This document shows positions 11,845-24,430 of a DNA stretch of 64,000 nucleotides, piece by piece. Origin of the DNA: Actinernus sp. WN-2022 (taxonomy: Eukaryota > Cnidaria > Anthozoa > Actiniaria > Actinernidae). Numbering within the stretch: position 1 is the first letter of the stretch; every line of letters begins with the position of its first letter. The position numbers and the translations under genes are program-made. Under the pieces are notes generated by a model, which saw only the letters and a list, made by a program, of their open reading frames with translations, ran no database searches and had not been told where the DNA came from. The stretch covers positions 35,796,802 through 35,860,801 of the forward strand of contig JAOWCC010000064.1 of NCBI GenBank assembly GCA_030867875.1, in the 5' to 3' direction.

Positions 11845-12690
11845 ATATTTCTGACAGCTGCGAAATTAGCTCCTCCCCTTAGTTTTATGTTTCTATGTCC
11901 TCAGTCCCCCTTAGTTACTGTTGCTACGTCCCACAAGCCGTAGCCTGACTTTAACCCGAGAAAATTTTAAATCAGTAGGGCAAACAAGGCTGAGTTCTGT
12001 GATAGTCTTCGTAACAGTCCAAATGATTTATCGATTTCCTATCTTTCGCTGAATTTCTTAAATCTTTGTGAAGAAACCAAGCCACGTGTATTCTTCTCCT
12101 TCGGAAGAGCTTGTGGGACAAGATGGCGACCGTATTTTCCCGCGGGAACATTACTGTATTCTGATTGGTCTCAACTGGTTTAATTGACAGGCTCTGCGGC
12201 CACGTAGAGTGCCAGGAGAATAAAAACCTTTGTACGATCAAAAACTGTTGTTTCTAGCCAAATGGGATTTTATTACTTTACAATCTTATGATCCAACTGG
12301 AGGGTCTGGATGGGGTGTACAAATATAATGTCAGCTAACAGTTAAAATTTAGGCCATTTGTCAGTTGACCGCCAAGAATACCGTTTTCAGGGTAATCTTT
12401 GAGAATTAGCATTATTTTGTTGAATTTCAAAGCTGGATCTTCAATTTGTCAGCTAACAGTAAATTTTAAAATATCACATAACAGCTTAAAATATCCTTAT
12501 TTGTCAGTTGACAGTTAAATTTTAGGCCGTTTTTCAGTTAACCCCATCCAAAGCCCTGCAACTCTTACCACACGCATATTAGGCGTACAACACCTAACTT
12601 ATAAACCAATACAGGTATCAAACTAAGCTTTTGTTTTTTATCTGGGGAGAGGGGTTAGGATTACATTATCACACACTTTGTTGTTGTTCA
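11845..12690. other. non-coding stretch with short repeats
   Basis: At 12330-12545 the motif GTCAGCTAACAGTTAAAATTT and variants (GTCAGTTGACAGTTAAATTTT) recur about three times, flanked by GGATGGGGT and ACCCCATCC in opposite orientation. This suggests a small degraded inverted element. No gene is supported. Confidence 0.45.
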
Positions 12691-12696
12691 CACTAG

Positions 12697-13078
12697 CGAC
12701 TGGTTCACACTAAAGCCTGGTTCACACTAGCGACTGGTTCACACACACTAAAGCCTGGTTCACACTAGCGACTGGTTCACAAAAAGCCTGGTTCACACTA
12801 GCGACTGGTTCACACTAAAGCCTGATTCACACTTACGATTGGTTCACACTAAAGCCTGGTTCACACTAGCGACTGGTTCACACTAAAGCCTGGTTCATAC
12901 TAGCGACTGGTTCACAAAAAGCCTGGTTCACACTAGCAACTGGTTCACACTAAAGCCTGATTCACACTTACGATTGGTTCACACTAAAGCCTGATTCACA
13001 CTAGCGACTGGTTCACACTAAAGCCTGGTTCACACTAGCAACTGGTTCACAATAAAGCCTGATTCACACTATAGCAAC
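12697..13078. repeat. 34-bp minisatellite, first block
   Basis: Tandem array of CACACTAGCGACTGGTT alternating with CACACTAAAGCCTGGTT, two related 17-bp half-units giving a 34-bp period. There are single-base variants and a few deletions. It resumes at 13265 after an unrelated insert. Confidence 0.9.
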
Positions 13079-13264
13079 TGCAGAGATGCCAACTCTCCCG
13101 CTTTTGGCGGGAGACTTACGCTTTTTAGCCTCATCTCCCGCTCTCCCGCTTTGAGTCCAAAATCTCCCGCTTTTTCGCAAATGAGACTTAGATAAATAAA
13201 GAAAATACGTTTTGCCTTGACTGTCCTGTTTGGTCGTGACTCACGAGCGATCATTACAAATCAG
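13079..13264. repeat. CTCCCGC-rich insert splitting the minisatellite
   Basis: About 185 bp with repeated CTCCCGCTTT and TCTCCCGCT, unlike the flanking 34-bp array. It looks like a short element inserted into the minisatellite. No coding function is supported. Confidence 0.5.
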
Positions 13265-13423
13265 ACATGTTCACACTGGTGACACTGAAGTTCACACTGG
13301 CGACTGGTTCACACTAAAGCTTGGTTCACACTAGTGACTGGTTCACACTAAAGCCTGGTTCACACTAAAGCCTGGTTCACACTAAAGCCTGATTCACACT
13401 AAAGCCTGGTTCACACTAGCGAT
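13265..13423. repeat. 34-bp minisatellite, second block
   Basis: Continuation of the CACTAGCGACTGGTT/CACTAAAGCCTGGTT array after the CTCCCGC-rich insert, with more of the AAAGCCTGGTT half-unit. Confidence 0.85.
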
Positions 13424-13819
13424 GCAAGCCAGAGGTCCTAAAAATCAAAGGGAAATATATGATGAATTCTGGGATATTTTCATTTATGACTTCTGCATGT
13501 CCATCTCTTCTGTGACTGGGCAGAGTGGGACAGCTGGCTTGATACGTCTACTACAATAAATGCCATTTTAGCCTGATTAGAGCTGCCAAGTACTCCTAAT
13601 TAACGTAAAGCTTAGGATACACGTTTCAACATTCGTTGCAAGCTATTACGCCAAGGCGATGAGACATTGTTTCCACCACACAGTGACAAAGCAGTACTTG
13701 CTAATGATTTAGTGTCCTTTTTCGTGAAAATAAAATGCAGACTGCTACGGTTGGATCTCGACTCAATCCCTTGCTCGCTCACCACCTCGGCTGCCACATC
13801 CTACTTCATTCTGTCAGTT

Positions 13820-14187
13820 TGAACCTCTGGATAAGGATTCTGTCAGAGCGCTTGTAATGAGTGCGCCTACTAAGTCTTGTTCTCTGGACCCTGTGCCGAC
13901 CACTATAGTGAAAGACTGCTTATATGAACTCCTGCCTTTTTTGACTGATGATCAATATGTCCCTCCAGACAGGTGAATTTGCAGATGCCTGGAAAGAAAC
14001 TCTTATTAATCCATTACTTAAGCGCTCTGGATTGGCCGATCAGCAACTTGCAGTTTACATCTAAACTTGTTGAACGTGCTGCTACTAACCAGACATACTC
14101 ATACCTCGGACCATTGTTATTTATCATCTACTCCAGCAAGTTATTTACCGTCATCGATAAACACCTCCCACAAGTCCACTGTTATGC
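13820..14187 (+). pseudogene. CR1/L2-like LINE reverse transcriptase, part 1
   Basis: The translation in shifting frames gives TKSCSLDPVPT with a following DCLYELLPFLT. Next come a GEFADAWKETLINPLLK-like block and LGPLLFIIYSSKLFTVI. These are the reverse transcriptase fingers and palm segments of CR1/L2-type LINEs. Segments between them are missing or frameshifted. The YADD region that should follow is displaced to 18079 by the element at 14188-18072. The copy is dead. Confidence 0.75.
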
Positions 14188-14734
14188 GAGGGTCTACAAT
14201 AGGGTTTACGGGATGCGGGATTGGACATTATTTGGACACGGGATTCGGGATATGAAAGAAAATGAGGCGGGATTTTGGGATTTCAATTTTGATGGGACGC
14301 GGGATATAGATATTTTTTTGCTGCGGGATACGAGAAGTAGAGGCACCGAGAGGCAGGATCGATTCGGGATTTTCGCGATCTGCTTATTTGTCTTACTTTA
14401 GTTCGCTTTATCTATCAGAGAAAAGAATAAAACCCGACGTGGTCAAAACCGGTTTAGTCAAAAAAACATTTCACTGGTTTCTCAGGTGTCAATCAAAAGG
14501 GATTAGTCTGGCATGGAAGTGAGATTCGTACTTGGAGCGCCAAAAGCCGCCAATAGGCTAGTGCCAGACTCATCGCTTCGTAGTCTGATTTTCAGACGGT
14601 ACGAGGTCCTCCGCTCACTTCTCGCTAATCGCTTCGCTGATCGGTCTTCTCGCTGACTTTTGCTTAGAGAGGGCATTATAATCTTAGAACCTCTGGCATC
14701 CAGTGTAGGGGCTTCGTGAGCCTCGTTTTAAATT

Positions 14735-14901
14735 ATGGCCACTGACGAACAAGCTACGGATGACGTTAGGTGGCATGTGGTGGATATCATAAATTGTGTT
14801 GCCCTTTTTTATGAAAAGGGTGCGAGTGGCAGCTCTTTCCTGCGAAAAACTGAACTTCCAAGAGCCACAAAGACTTTAAAAGCGGTTAAGGAAGCTGTCA
14901 G
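14735..14901 (+). CDS. possible first coding exon of an unknown element gene
   Basis: An ATG at 14735 opens a frame of 56 residues (MATDEQATDDVRWHVV...) that runs into a good splice donor, CAG|GTGAGT, at 14899-14907. Its position inside the 3.9-kb TIR element suggests an element-borne multi-exon gene, possibly joined to the NHL-like region at 15960-17210. I do not recognise the protein, and the next exon was not located with confidence. Confidence 0.35.
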
Positions 14902-15959
14902 GTGAGTACCGGTCGTAGTTATATTTCTATTCGTAAACCCCCTTGCGTTGGGTATTGTAAAGGTCTGTAGAGACGTATAGTTGTAGAACTTTAACTAGAT
15001 TTTACAGCAGTCTGCACGTGTAGTTTCCATGCAAGTCGACTCTATAACGTCTATAACTCTAACGTAAGATGACTAGCAGTGCCCAGGATAGTCGAAAGAA
15101 AACGGCTAAAACTAACCCAAAATGAATAAAACAAACATTGTATGTCAAATATTAATTCAGTGTGTAAATCCTAGGTAAGTCGTCATTTTAATACACTCGC
15201 CCAAGCATCTCTAGTAAAATAAGAATTCGGAAAAATTCGAAAATTGAGCTTCCTGTTGCAAAAGGGGAGAGTTCATACACAGGAAGCCCACTCACCCGAT
15301 TTATTTGTATTCTTACTTAAGGCATTTTCCATTTATCCGTCCGATTTGGACAGGCCGCTCTTGTTGTACAAAAGGAAAGGTCCGCTCTTTTTAGACGTAA
15401 AACTCGACGTTTTCAAGTTGTGTTTTTGCAGACAACAGTCAAATCGTTTACGACTGCATGCATTTTCACGTGCAGTTATTGTATTTTGTAAATTAAAACT
15501 TGTTTTCGTCATGGTTTCTTACGTCTCTCAGATCTTCATAGTTCTCCTCCCTGAGTTGGGCCAATCTGTTCTGAGCCAGTTCTTAGAACTGACGCGTTGC
15601 ATTTGAGAACTGGCCTATCAGACCACTCTGTTCGTGTAAATGGAAGCGCCCTATAAAGTCCCTACTTTGTCCTTCGGCTCAGTTGGATATTGAGCGAAGT
15701 CAGGGAGAATGGGGGCGAGTTCTCGCCCCATTCTCCCTCCTCAAACGCGTCCTAAACTTTGACTTCGCGTGCTCATATCGATGTCCGAATGTAGGGAAAA
15801 GGACTGCTCGCAGTCTAATTCTAATGCCTGCGTGCGGAGTCTCCCTAAAGAAAATATCGAATAGACTTAGTATTAAATGGTCCTGTTCAGCCTCTTCTTC
15901 TACATTTAAAGAAATTGTTTCATTGAAATGAAAATGATAAAAAAACAATGACACTGGAC

Positions 15960-17206
15960 GGAAATTAAAAATAAAGGGAAGATAAAACTCAGAATATGCC
16001 GGTTTAGGTTGCGGTATCCGTGATGTAGCGCAAAGCATTGGCCTTGGAAGCCATATAACTACAAAACTAGCGAGGCTTGACAAGACTGGAAAGAATGTTG
16101 AAGTTTTTGCCGGGAGCGGTAACCGGGGGAACAGAGATGGATTGGCCAAAATAGCCGAGCTGTATCAGCCGGTAGGTCTTTCTGTAGAATTTGACCACGT
16201 CGTCTACGTTTGTGATGCACAAACGAACTGCATCAAGGTATTTACAACCCTCCACAAAACAGCGGAATTTCTGATTGCTGTAGGGAATATTTATAAAGCC
16301 TTCTCTACCACGAGAAGCGTCAGCCGTACACTATATGTAGTCTGCAAGAAGCAGCTGCACTATAGTTGACCAATGTCTACTACTCCTACGGCAAAATGCA
16401 GCTGGTATCAGAGATGCGATTCCCAATTGCAAGTTACTCAAGTCTCTGAATGGACCCCAAGGCAACGTGGCGTCTAAGACTGTGGAATCAGTCGGTTGCA
16501 ATGCTGAAAAGTGGTATCGAACGGCTTGATGAAGTCCTAGCAACACTTCAATACAATGCGGCAAACCTCCTCAGTTGTGACACTGGATATCGGAAACTTG
16601 CATTCAGTGGTTCACCATAAAGATCCCTTGTGCACTTTGCTGGATTATGCAAGGAATTTTGGCAACACAGTAAAGGAAAGCCTAAAAAAAAACTACTCAA
16701 TGGGCCGTATTTTACTACACGAATCCCAAATCATGGTACCCTGTCCCAGAACGCGCCATGTCACTTAAGTTTCTGAAATCCCACTTATGCAGCCACTTCC
16801 CCCCGCAGCAATTGCTCTAGAAGACACGCAACGTAAGAGGGAATGGGCTCATGTGTATGCATGGGTCCTCTGTACGTCAGCGCACGGTTAGACAGGAAAC
16901 AACAATGGCAAGAGCCGGGACACTTCCTGATTACATGTACACGAGATCAGTCGAGCAGGAGAGGCTGTTTGCTTCGATGAAGTATATGCCCCTAACGGTG
17001 TCGAAGAAACACTTATGTCCGCACATGTAGGTCATGAAGTACATGAACAAGAAGAGTACGACTCGAGTAGTGAGGAGGAAACTGAGCCAGAAACGGAAGA
17101 AAGTCAAGAAACGGCAGAGGAAACCGGTCGTGAAGTTAATTTTCTGTTTGGGACAGTGTCCAGGTTTGGTAGAACCATTCGCTTCAATAATAGGTTGATG
17201 CTTTGA
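15960..17206 (+). pseudogene. decayed NHL-repeat protein gene
   Basis: One frame gives VFAGSGNRGNRDG followed by FDHVVYVCDAQTNCIKVF at about 16105-16245, a good NHL (beta-propeller) repeat. Further on, in broken frames, come DPLCTLLDYARNFGNTVKES, a VRQETTMARAGTLPDYMYTR segment near 16890-16950, and an acidic EEEETEPETEES tail at 17045-17130. I remember this combination as a multi-copy protein in anthozoan genomes, which is recall and was not checked. Several frameshifts and stops make this copy non-functional. Confidence 0.6.
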
Positions 17207-17559
17207 TTTTAGATTTTAGAATCAGATGAACAGTGCATTCCGAATAAAAATCCGTAGTCACTGGAGTAGAATACTAGGTATAATCACGTGGAATGTTTAT
17301 TATCTTTAAGATGGATGAACAGATATAGTATTAACTGTAAACACCGTATATGGCTTGAGGGCATAGTCGACTGAGAGCCGCAACGTTTTGCGTGGCGAGA
17401 GAGTATACATTTAAAGTTTCATGCACCATAAGGCTCTGGGTTCGATCCAAAGAAAAATAACTACTGAGATACCGAGGACGTTAACAAATCTGGCATGATT
17501 TGTCTTGTCTTATCTCAGTGCCAGCGTACGAGGTCGACTAAATGTCAATAAATCAAAAA

Positions 17560-17880
17560 GGCTGCAAGTATCCACAGATAAGCCAAGCTCTGTAAGTGGC
17601 AATATTTTCTAGCATTTGTATGCGATATTTCGTCTTGGATTTTCAAAACTAATATTGAATAAAAAGCGACAATACTTACAGGATTGTTTTTATTTGTCCA
17701 TGGGCTCCAAAATGCTGAAATTGCACCCACACACAGCCCATGGACAAATAAACACAATCCTGTAAGTATTCTCGCTTTTTATTCAATATTAGTTTTGAAA
17801 ATCCAAGACTAAAAAAATCCCATACAAATGCTAGTAAATATTGCCACTTACAGTGCTTGGGTTACCTGTGGACAGACGAG
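17560..17880. mobile_element. foldback MITE inside the 3.9-kb element
   Basis: Arms of about 130 bp face each other across a short centre near 17720. Shared blocks include TTGAATAAAAAGCGACAATA, TTGTCCATGGGCT and AATCCTGTAAGTATT. It is non-coding. Confidence 0.8.
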
Positions 17881-18078
17881 ACACGATTACAAACCGTCGC
17901 GTAATTAAAACAAAAAGGAACTATCGCAACTACTGCCGATAATTTCGTTGAGGTACTAAAACTTCGTTTAGAGAATTATGTTTCGGGATCGGGATTCGAG
18001 ATCAAATATTGCGGGATTGAGAGAAAAAAATGTCGGGATTTCGGGATTTAAGAACCCCTATTGTGGACCCTCTTATGC

Positions 18079-18640
18079 AGACGATACTCAGCTTTATTTA
18101 TCCTTTAAGGCTGATGATACTACCGATGAAGCTGCTGCACTCTCTTCCATGGAATCTTGCATGTCGGACATTCAAAACTGGATGCTAACTGATAAACTTA
18201 AACTTAACTGATGCTGATAAAACTGATTTTTTGTTAATCGGAACTAGGAAACAGTTACATTAGCACAGGTAAAAGTAGGTAGCTCGTTGGTCAAGCCATC
18301 AACGAGTGCTGTGAAGAATCTCGGAGCCTGGTTTGACTCAAATTTAAGTATGGTACACCATATAAATAAGGTATGTAGTTCCTCTTTTTACCATCTACAC
18401 AACATACGCCGCATTAGAAAATATATTTCATGCGAAACTACTAATATAAACTACTTGTACACGCTTTCATTACTAGCAAGATCGATTACTGTAACAGTTT
18501 ACTATACGGCCTCCCTAAATCTCACATAGCTAAACTTCAACGTGTACAGAATGCTGCAGCTCGACTTGAGTATGAATGTACCACGCGTTTGTCATAATTC
18601 ACACCTGTACTCACCGATCTTCATTGACAGGCGCGGATCC
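18079..18640 (+). pseudogene. CR1/L2-like LINE reverse transcriptase, part 2
   Basis: Continues part 1 directly after the TTATGC duplication with ADDTQLYLSFKADD, the end of the catalytic YADD motif. It then has MSDIQNWMLTDKLKLN, VKNLGAWFDSNLSM and [13 protein letters not shown], all typical of the LINE thumb region. The frame shifts near 18210 and 18480. It is broken off at about 18640 by the next nested region. Confidence 0.8.
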
Positions 18641-18689
18641 AGAAAAACATCTGACCGGTTTCCGACTTCCCAACTCAAACTCCAAAATT

Positions 18690-19470
18690 GGAAATTTTAC
18701 TGAACTCCTAGAAATAGAATAAACTTTCCAAAAATGGAGGTTTGTTTGACATCGGTGTTATCATAGCAACACAGCGTTGACGACGTGTATTTTACATATC
18801 ATCAATTTTCTCGAAATCTAGACCTAAACTTTTAAAACAACCTACTAGTGTCCCTTGTAGTCTAAATGTAGGCCTTCAAGACTGCAAAGTGGGTTGAATA
18901 TTTTCGTTTAAAAAATAAACAATTCGCCTTACTTCCTGTTTAGTCGTCGAGAACTGTGTTTTCCGGACCGATTCAAGCGATGTTTTTAGCATATTTCATA
19001 CCTGTGGCATAGGACTACTTCCCATGAAAATGTTATTCCATTTGCTTTATTCGCTTTCAGTTTATGGAATCATAAATAATGTCATAAATATGCTCATTTT
19101 GCTCAAAATAGTAACGTATTTGCTAAGGAAGCTGTAATTCGAAAACTAGTCAATAAAATTTGTTTTAAATCTATTCACCTGAAATTCAACATGTACTACC
19201 CTGTTCCTGTAAATTTCTAGAACATTGAATCATTTTAAGGGCGCGGAATAGAAACAAAAACATTAAGGAACTTTTACATTTATCTACGTGAGCTTCAATG
19301 CTGTATCATTTTGTTGATAGCTTGTGTCTTTCCGAAATTTCTCTTTTGTCTAGATTCTACACACTTGTGTACTTTTGAACTAACAAGTTACCATGCACGC
19401 TTGCTACGCTTCGCTACTGCGATACGCTCGTGAAAAGTCTGTTCTTAGCACAATGACATGCAAATTAGTT
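18690..19470. repeat. left arm of an 8.7-kb inverted-repeat region
   Basis: About 780 bp that recur in inverse orientation at 26625-27400. They share, for example, ACACAGCGTTGACGACGTGT, AAATGTAGGCCTTCAAGACT and AGCATATTT..GAC. The copies differ by many substitutions and small gaps, so the structure is old. Confidence 0.8.
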
Positions 19471-20540
19471 ATACCATAAAACTACGGGCAGTGCGGGATG
19501 ATAATGTTGAATAAGTGTATTTTTAGTAACCAGATCGGAAAAAAGTGCCCGTGACGTCTAGACCACACCTCTAAATATTAATTAAAAATAGGTACCCAAA
19601 GGGTACATGTGTCTACTGTATTTTTGTCTTCTTAAATTTGGGAGTTACAGGCCTGAAATATTCAACGATACAGTAGTTATAGTCACAGATCATAGTAGTT
19701 GAATACTGAAATAAGTTTTTTTCAAAGTGTACCTATGTGGCAAGCTAAAAAATCAGCCTAGGAATCTTTTGTCTTGTTTACATCCTTTGGGGGGGGGGGG
19801 GGGGGGGGGGTGGTCAACAATTAAGAAATAGAAAACATTTCCTGTGTTTCTATAGAGTTATAGAAATACGAGTGGAAGTTGGGGAGAATGAGAAATGGCA
19901 GTGAGAACACGAGCCCGAAGGGCGGGTGTTTCCACAGCTATTTCGAGTTCCTCCAAACTTCCACAAGTGTTTCTATAATCTATAAAAACAAGGGGAAATT
20001 GTTTTCTATTTCCTTTATATTAAATAACCCACAGAAAATAAGTACAATGGGAAATCACGCATTTATTAGTATTACAAAAATGTAAATTCTCCTAACCACG
20101 CAATCAAAACGTCATCAACTGATCACTAGCTCAAGTGCGCACTCAACTTATAGAGTTATAGAAACACAGCTTTCAGCCAATCAGAGCGCATGTACTATCG
20201 AATCTAATTTATAAAGTTTTGTACTGGGAGGCTCCGCCCCGAGGTCCAAACCCTTACCCCTTTTATATACCAATTTTTTTTCCTACTTTACAAGTTAGCA
20301 AAACGATTTATTTTAAGTTTGCAGCCTGTTTCAATATTTCTGACCCCCCCCCTCCAAAAAAACAATGGTCCGTCCCTAATAAGAAATAGAAAGGTATTGG
20401 GCAAAGCATTAACAAAAGTAAATTGATATACAATTGGGTGTATAGTTTACTCCTTTTTTCAAAGAAATTAAGGCTTATTATTATGCATGTTCCAGTAAAC
20501 AAAGTAAATAATTGAATTGGGGTTATTTTAGTTTTATTAG
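19471..20540. other. non-coding stretch with G-run and inverted fragments
   Basis: A G run of about 22 lies at 19789-19810. GAGTTATAGAAA-type motifs occur in both orientations at 19855, 19975 and 20155, suggesting a degraded foldback. No gene is supported. Confidence 0.45.
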
Positions 20541-20543
20541 CAT

Positions 20544-21076
20544 TTCAACTTTTGAATAACATCTTTTTTTACTTCGATAATTTATGTTCCTGAAATAATT
20601 ACATAAATTGTATAACTGATCAGAACAAGGCGCCTTCAATACAGTGATTGCAATAAACTTGTATAAGTATTAGTCGACTAATAGACACTGCATGATGCGC
20701 TGATTCTATTTTCACTCAGGCAGATTTATTGCAATCACTGTACTGGAACTGACTGTAACAATGCATAAGTATCTGTGAACTGTATGTAATAACCTTTACC
20801 ATTTCAAATTCTGAATAACATCTTTTTTAACTTCAATAATTTATGTTCCTGAAATAATTACGTAAATTGTATAACTAATCACTGAGAACAAGGTGACTTC
20901 AATACAGTGATTGCAATAAACTTGCAAAAGTATTACTTGACTAATAGACACTGCATGATGCGTTGATTTTTTTCCCAGACATATTTATTGCAATCACTGT
21001 ACTGGAAAACTGTAATAATGCATTAGTATCTTATTAAAATCGTATGTTCATTTCAACTTTTGAATAACATCTTATT
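20544..21076. repeat. tandem repeat, period about 255 bp, 2.1 copies
   Basis: The unit starts TTTGAATAACATCTTTTTTTACTTC at 20550 and recurs at about 20808 and, truncated, at 21058. Each unit contains an internal inverted pair, CAGTGATTGCAATAAAC and its inverse, giving a stem-loop with arms about 80-120 bases apart. Confidence 0.85.
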
Positions 21077-21790
21077 TTGCTAAATAAATGGCCCTATTTC
21101 ATTATGATGTTAACAACGAAAACAAGCCGCTATTTGAGGAGGATAAAACACAGATTTGGATTAAAACACAAATGTTGAAATGGGCCTCATTGTCATTTCC
21201 AGCTCAGTGTTCTAGCTCTCTCAGTACACGAGGCCGTCGTCATAATTCTCAGTCTCGACATCGCATGGCTCTTGGTATTCAATTGCTGTGAAGTACATTG
21301 AACATTTATTGAGCTATACATTTTTTGTTTACAAAAGATAAATGTTAAAGACGAAGCCAGTGGCTTATTTGATCTTTTGTCTTTTTGACAAGGGTCATTA
21401 AAATACAATTACAATAATTACATCGACATAGAACTTGAAAGTATCTCTGAAAACCTTTCATTTGACCAGTTACACACACTCTGCGAAAGCTGTAGCTAAT
21501 CAAGTTTGTAAATCTTAGGAAATTCATGGTAAAATTTGGACTTAAACTCACCGATATCTTGCAGAAGCTGGCCTCGCTTGGTAAAAGGCAGCTTTTACAC
21601 GTCATCATCGGCGAATAGTCGTCCTTTTTCGTCCCCATTTTCTGATTGGATATCGCTACTAAATGAAGATCCGAGTAATGCACGAAAGCCATCAACACGT
21701 TTAATTGGTCCCGAATAATTATCGACAATGTTAACATCCTTAGGCTGTGGTCATTTAAAATCGAAAGGGGGGGGGGGGGGGGGGGGGGGT

Positions 21791-21821
<31 letters not shown>

Positions 21822-22144
21822 AGGAGGAATATCAATTAAGTGTAACTTTATTTTTACATATCCCCCTGAATTCGACAGAAAATTTAGCATCCCCCCTTTC
21901 ATGTATGAAAAAAATTCATATCTCCCCAGCTCCTTCCCATTTGATGAATATTTAGGTTTGACTGAAAAGAAATCACGGATTTTAACATACAGGCCTGCAT
22001 CGGGAATTCAGCTGGCTTTTGTCCATTTTATAATATTAAGAGTCGAAGGTTATTACAAAAGCACTCTGTTTTTCTCAGTTCATTAAATACATTTTAACTC
22101 ACCTGTGACAAGTGTTAAGCAATATGTGAATAAATGTGAGGCTT

Positions 22145-24430
22145 TTAGTACTGCAACCATTCTGCCCCATCATAGCGACTGTGCCATGAAGTCACTCTTC
22201 TCCCACTTCTTGTTCCTTGTGCAGACGGAACAGGAAACTCTTCTCTTGTAAAATCATCATCCTCTTTATCTGATTCACCAAATATTGTTAGAATTTCATC
22301 TGTTTCGCTATCACTGTCCGGACTTTCATATTCAGAAGATTCATTATCTGATGATTCTTGACAATTGTCTAGTTCAGTGGCCACAGATAAATGTTGAGGG
22401 ATATCACCCTGTAGTTTATGTGCTAAAATAGACAAGGCCTTATCTTTCTTTCTTCCCTTCTTTGAAAGTTCATGGTAGTCCAGATATTTGTCCAAATCAG
22501 ATACATTCAGCTTCAAAAGAGAGCTCACAGAGGTTGCTAGTATGTCCCAGTTGTAGTCACTATATGTCTTTCCTTTCTGGACTTCTTTCTCTGATTTTCG
22601 TTTCCTTTTCCTCATTTCAGAGAGACGCTTGAGATGAAGTAAGTGCTCCAAGTAAGCTCTGGCATGTCTTTCCTCAACGATGTACTCAGTGGCGTATCCA
22701 GGATTTGAAAAAGGGGGGTGACTATTTTGACCGGTACAGTTTCTGGTGCGAAATTTCTTACAAAATTTGAACGAATGGCCCAAAAGGGGGGGGGGGGGTG
22801 ACATGTCACCCCCGTAACCACCCCTGGCTCCGCCCCTGGTACTCCTTGCAGAATCTATCAATTGAATCTTGATTATCAAGTGAAAGACTGCCATTTTCGA
22901 ATTGCTTGCATATATTTGCTCGTGGTTGATACTCATCTGGAGGCCTGGCATTACCATTTTCATCCATAAGTTCAGTAGCAAAAACATCCAAATAATGGTA
23001 CTCGGGTAGCTTTGATTTATCCGGCTTTGGTTGTGGTATGCAGCCCTGTAATTCTGGTGTAATGATGTGACCATGAACAGTACAGAAACTACACTTGATC
23101 TTTTCAGTACTTGTCTGTTGACATCTTCCACGCACAAACTCCATATACAGCTCCCCTTTTACATAATGATCATCAATAAACTTGGTAATCTTCTCAAAAT
23201 ATGCTTTTCCCGGGGCTTTCGATTTTTTTCCTAATCTGTGGTGCTCTTTTATATTGGTTTGGTCAAAGAAGAACTGCTCTTTTTGTGGTTTTGTTATAAA
23301 GGCTGAAATAAATTCTCCTAGAACAGGTGCTCCATCAATTCGTTTCTGAACTTCTTCTGCAACAAGCCACGCATTTTTCTTCATTCTCTCAGCTTCATGT
23401 TGTTCATACTCTTGCAGAGATATTTTGCTGATTTCTTCATCTGTTAGGTTGTCAAATAATTTGTGTTTATTCCAATCAATAGTTGAGCCATCCACAACTG
23501 AATCTCCTATTGCAGAATTAGTACGCTCTGCCTCGTTTTGGGAACTATCATCGCGTGATCGATGTATTCGTATTCTGTAGTCAGAATCGTGGAGCCTAGC
23601 AAGTTCAGCATCACGATATCTCACTTCAAGGTTGCTAACTCCTACCCCTGGTCAAGCATCAGAGAGATCACTAATACGAGGCCTCACTGCTGGTAAATCG
23701 AAGCTTTTCAAACTGTTTAACATTTCCTCGCATTTCTGTAACAACCCCTTATTAGAATTCCACAAGGCCTCACTCGGTTTTTTCCCAAGAAACGACTGAA
23801 CTTTTCTAGCTTCTTCTAAAGATAACTTAATATTGAGGTTCTTCATCTTGTCTCTTTCCTCTTGTGTGACTGAAGAAGAAACAGAAAATTTATCAACAGC
23901 CTCTTGTAGTCTATCATAAAGATGATTAATACGCTGGATTTCATATGCTATGTGAGCCATGTTTCCTTCAGTTGCTTTTATTACATCAGCCTTCTCAGTC
24001 ATATCACAGAACTGAAAGACAGTATCATGAATCTGTGCACATCCCTGTCGCATAGAATCAGAGTACTTTGGCACACGTGCATGTTCAGCAGGGATTTCAA
24101 ATTCATCAGGAAGAAGATAACGCAGTCCACTGTCTCACTGGCCCAGGTAGTGCCAGATGAATCTACATAGAATTTTGGCCTAACAAAAACTATATGGCAA
24201 TCATCTTCTGAAATAAGAACTTTATCATCTATAATATTTCCCTTCCGATAGATGAAACGATGAGTAGATGGAGTACAATACACAGCTTTCACAGGCCAGT
24301 CATATTTGGGGAGTTTCTTCATTTTCTCAACAGCTGAAGGCATAAGAATTCTTCCATTGCGAACACTTCTGAAGCCCTCTGAAGTGCCTGGACGGAGATA
24401 GGCTTTGTCATCAATGGACCTCATCAAACA
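22145..24430 (-). pseudogene. decayed unknown gene of the TTA-flanked element
   Basis: Four overlapping minus-strand frames appear to be one gene read from 24427 to 22145. Breaks lie near 24120 (frame change) and 23640 (stop). A 151-bp insert at 22688-22838 also interrupts it. Visible features are a YRKGNII segment, a lysine- and glutamate-rich helical middle, and CSFCTVHGH in a possible zinc motif. A basic KRKRKSEKE stretch and a highly acidic serine-rich C-terminus ending in RSGRRVTSWHSRYDG follow. I do not recognise a transposase fold. It may be the element's transposase or an accessory protein. Confidence 0.55.
22688..22838. mobile_element. 151-bp MITE inside the unknown element gene
   Basis: The insert runs from AGTGGCGTATCCAGG to CTGGCTCCGCCCCTG and is flanked on both sides by GTACTC (22682-22687 and 22839-22844). 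The coding frame of the decayed gene continues across it once it is left out. It includes a G run of about 12. Confidence 0.8.

Larger units (their letters stand above)
14188..18072. mobile_element. 3.9-kb TIR element nested in the CR1-like LINE
   Basis: The ends are GAGGGTCTACAATAGGG at 14188 and the inverse CCCTATTGTGGACCCTC at 18072. TTATGC is duplicated on both sides (14182-14187 and 18073-18078). The host LINE frame resumes immediately after the duplication, which confirms the boundaries. Just inside both ends are GGGATTCGGGATTTCGGGAT-like repeats (14205-14375 and 17975-18050). The interior holds a possible first coding exon at 14735, an NHL-repeat pseudogene and a foldback element. No transposase was recognised. 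Confidence 0.8.

Noticed and set aside
12697..13423. Possible CRISPR-like array
   Set aside because: Units are contiguous with no unique spacers, and the DNA is eukaryotic; it is a minisatellite.
21345..21902. Open frame rich in proline over the G tract
   Set aside because: It is translation of a long G/C homopolymer at the end of the TTA-flanked element, with no family.
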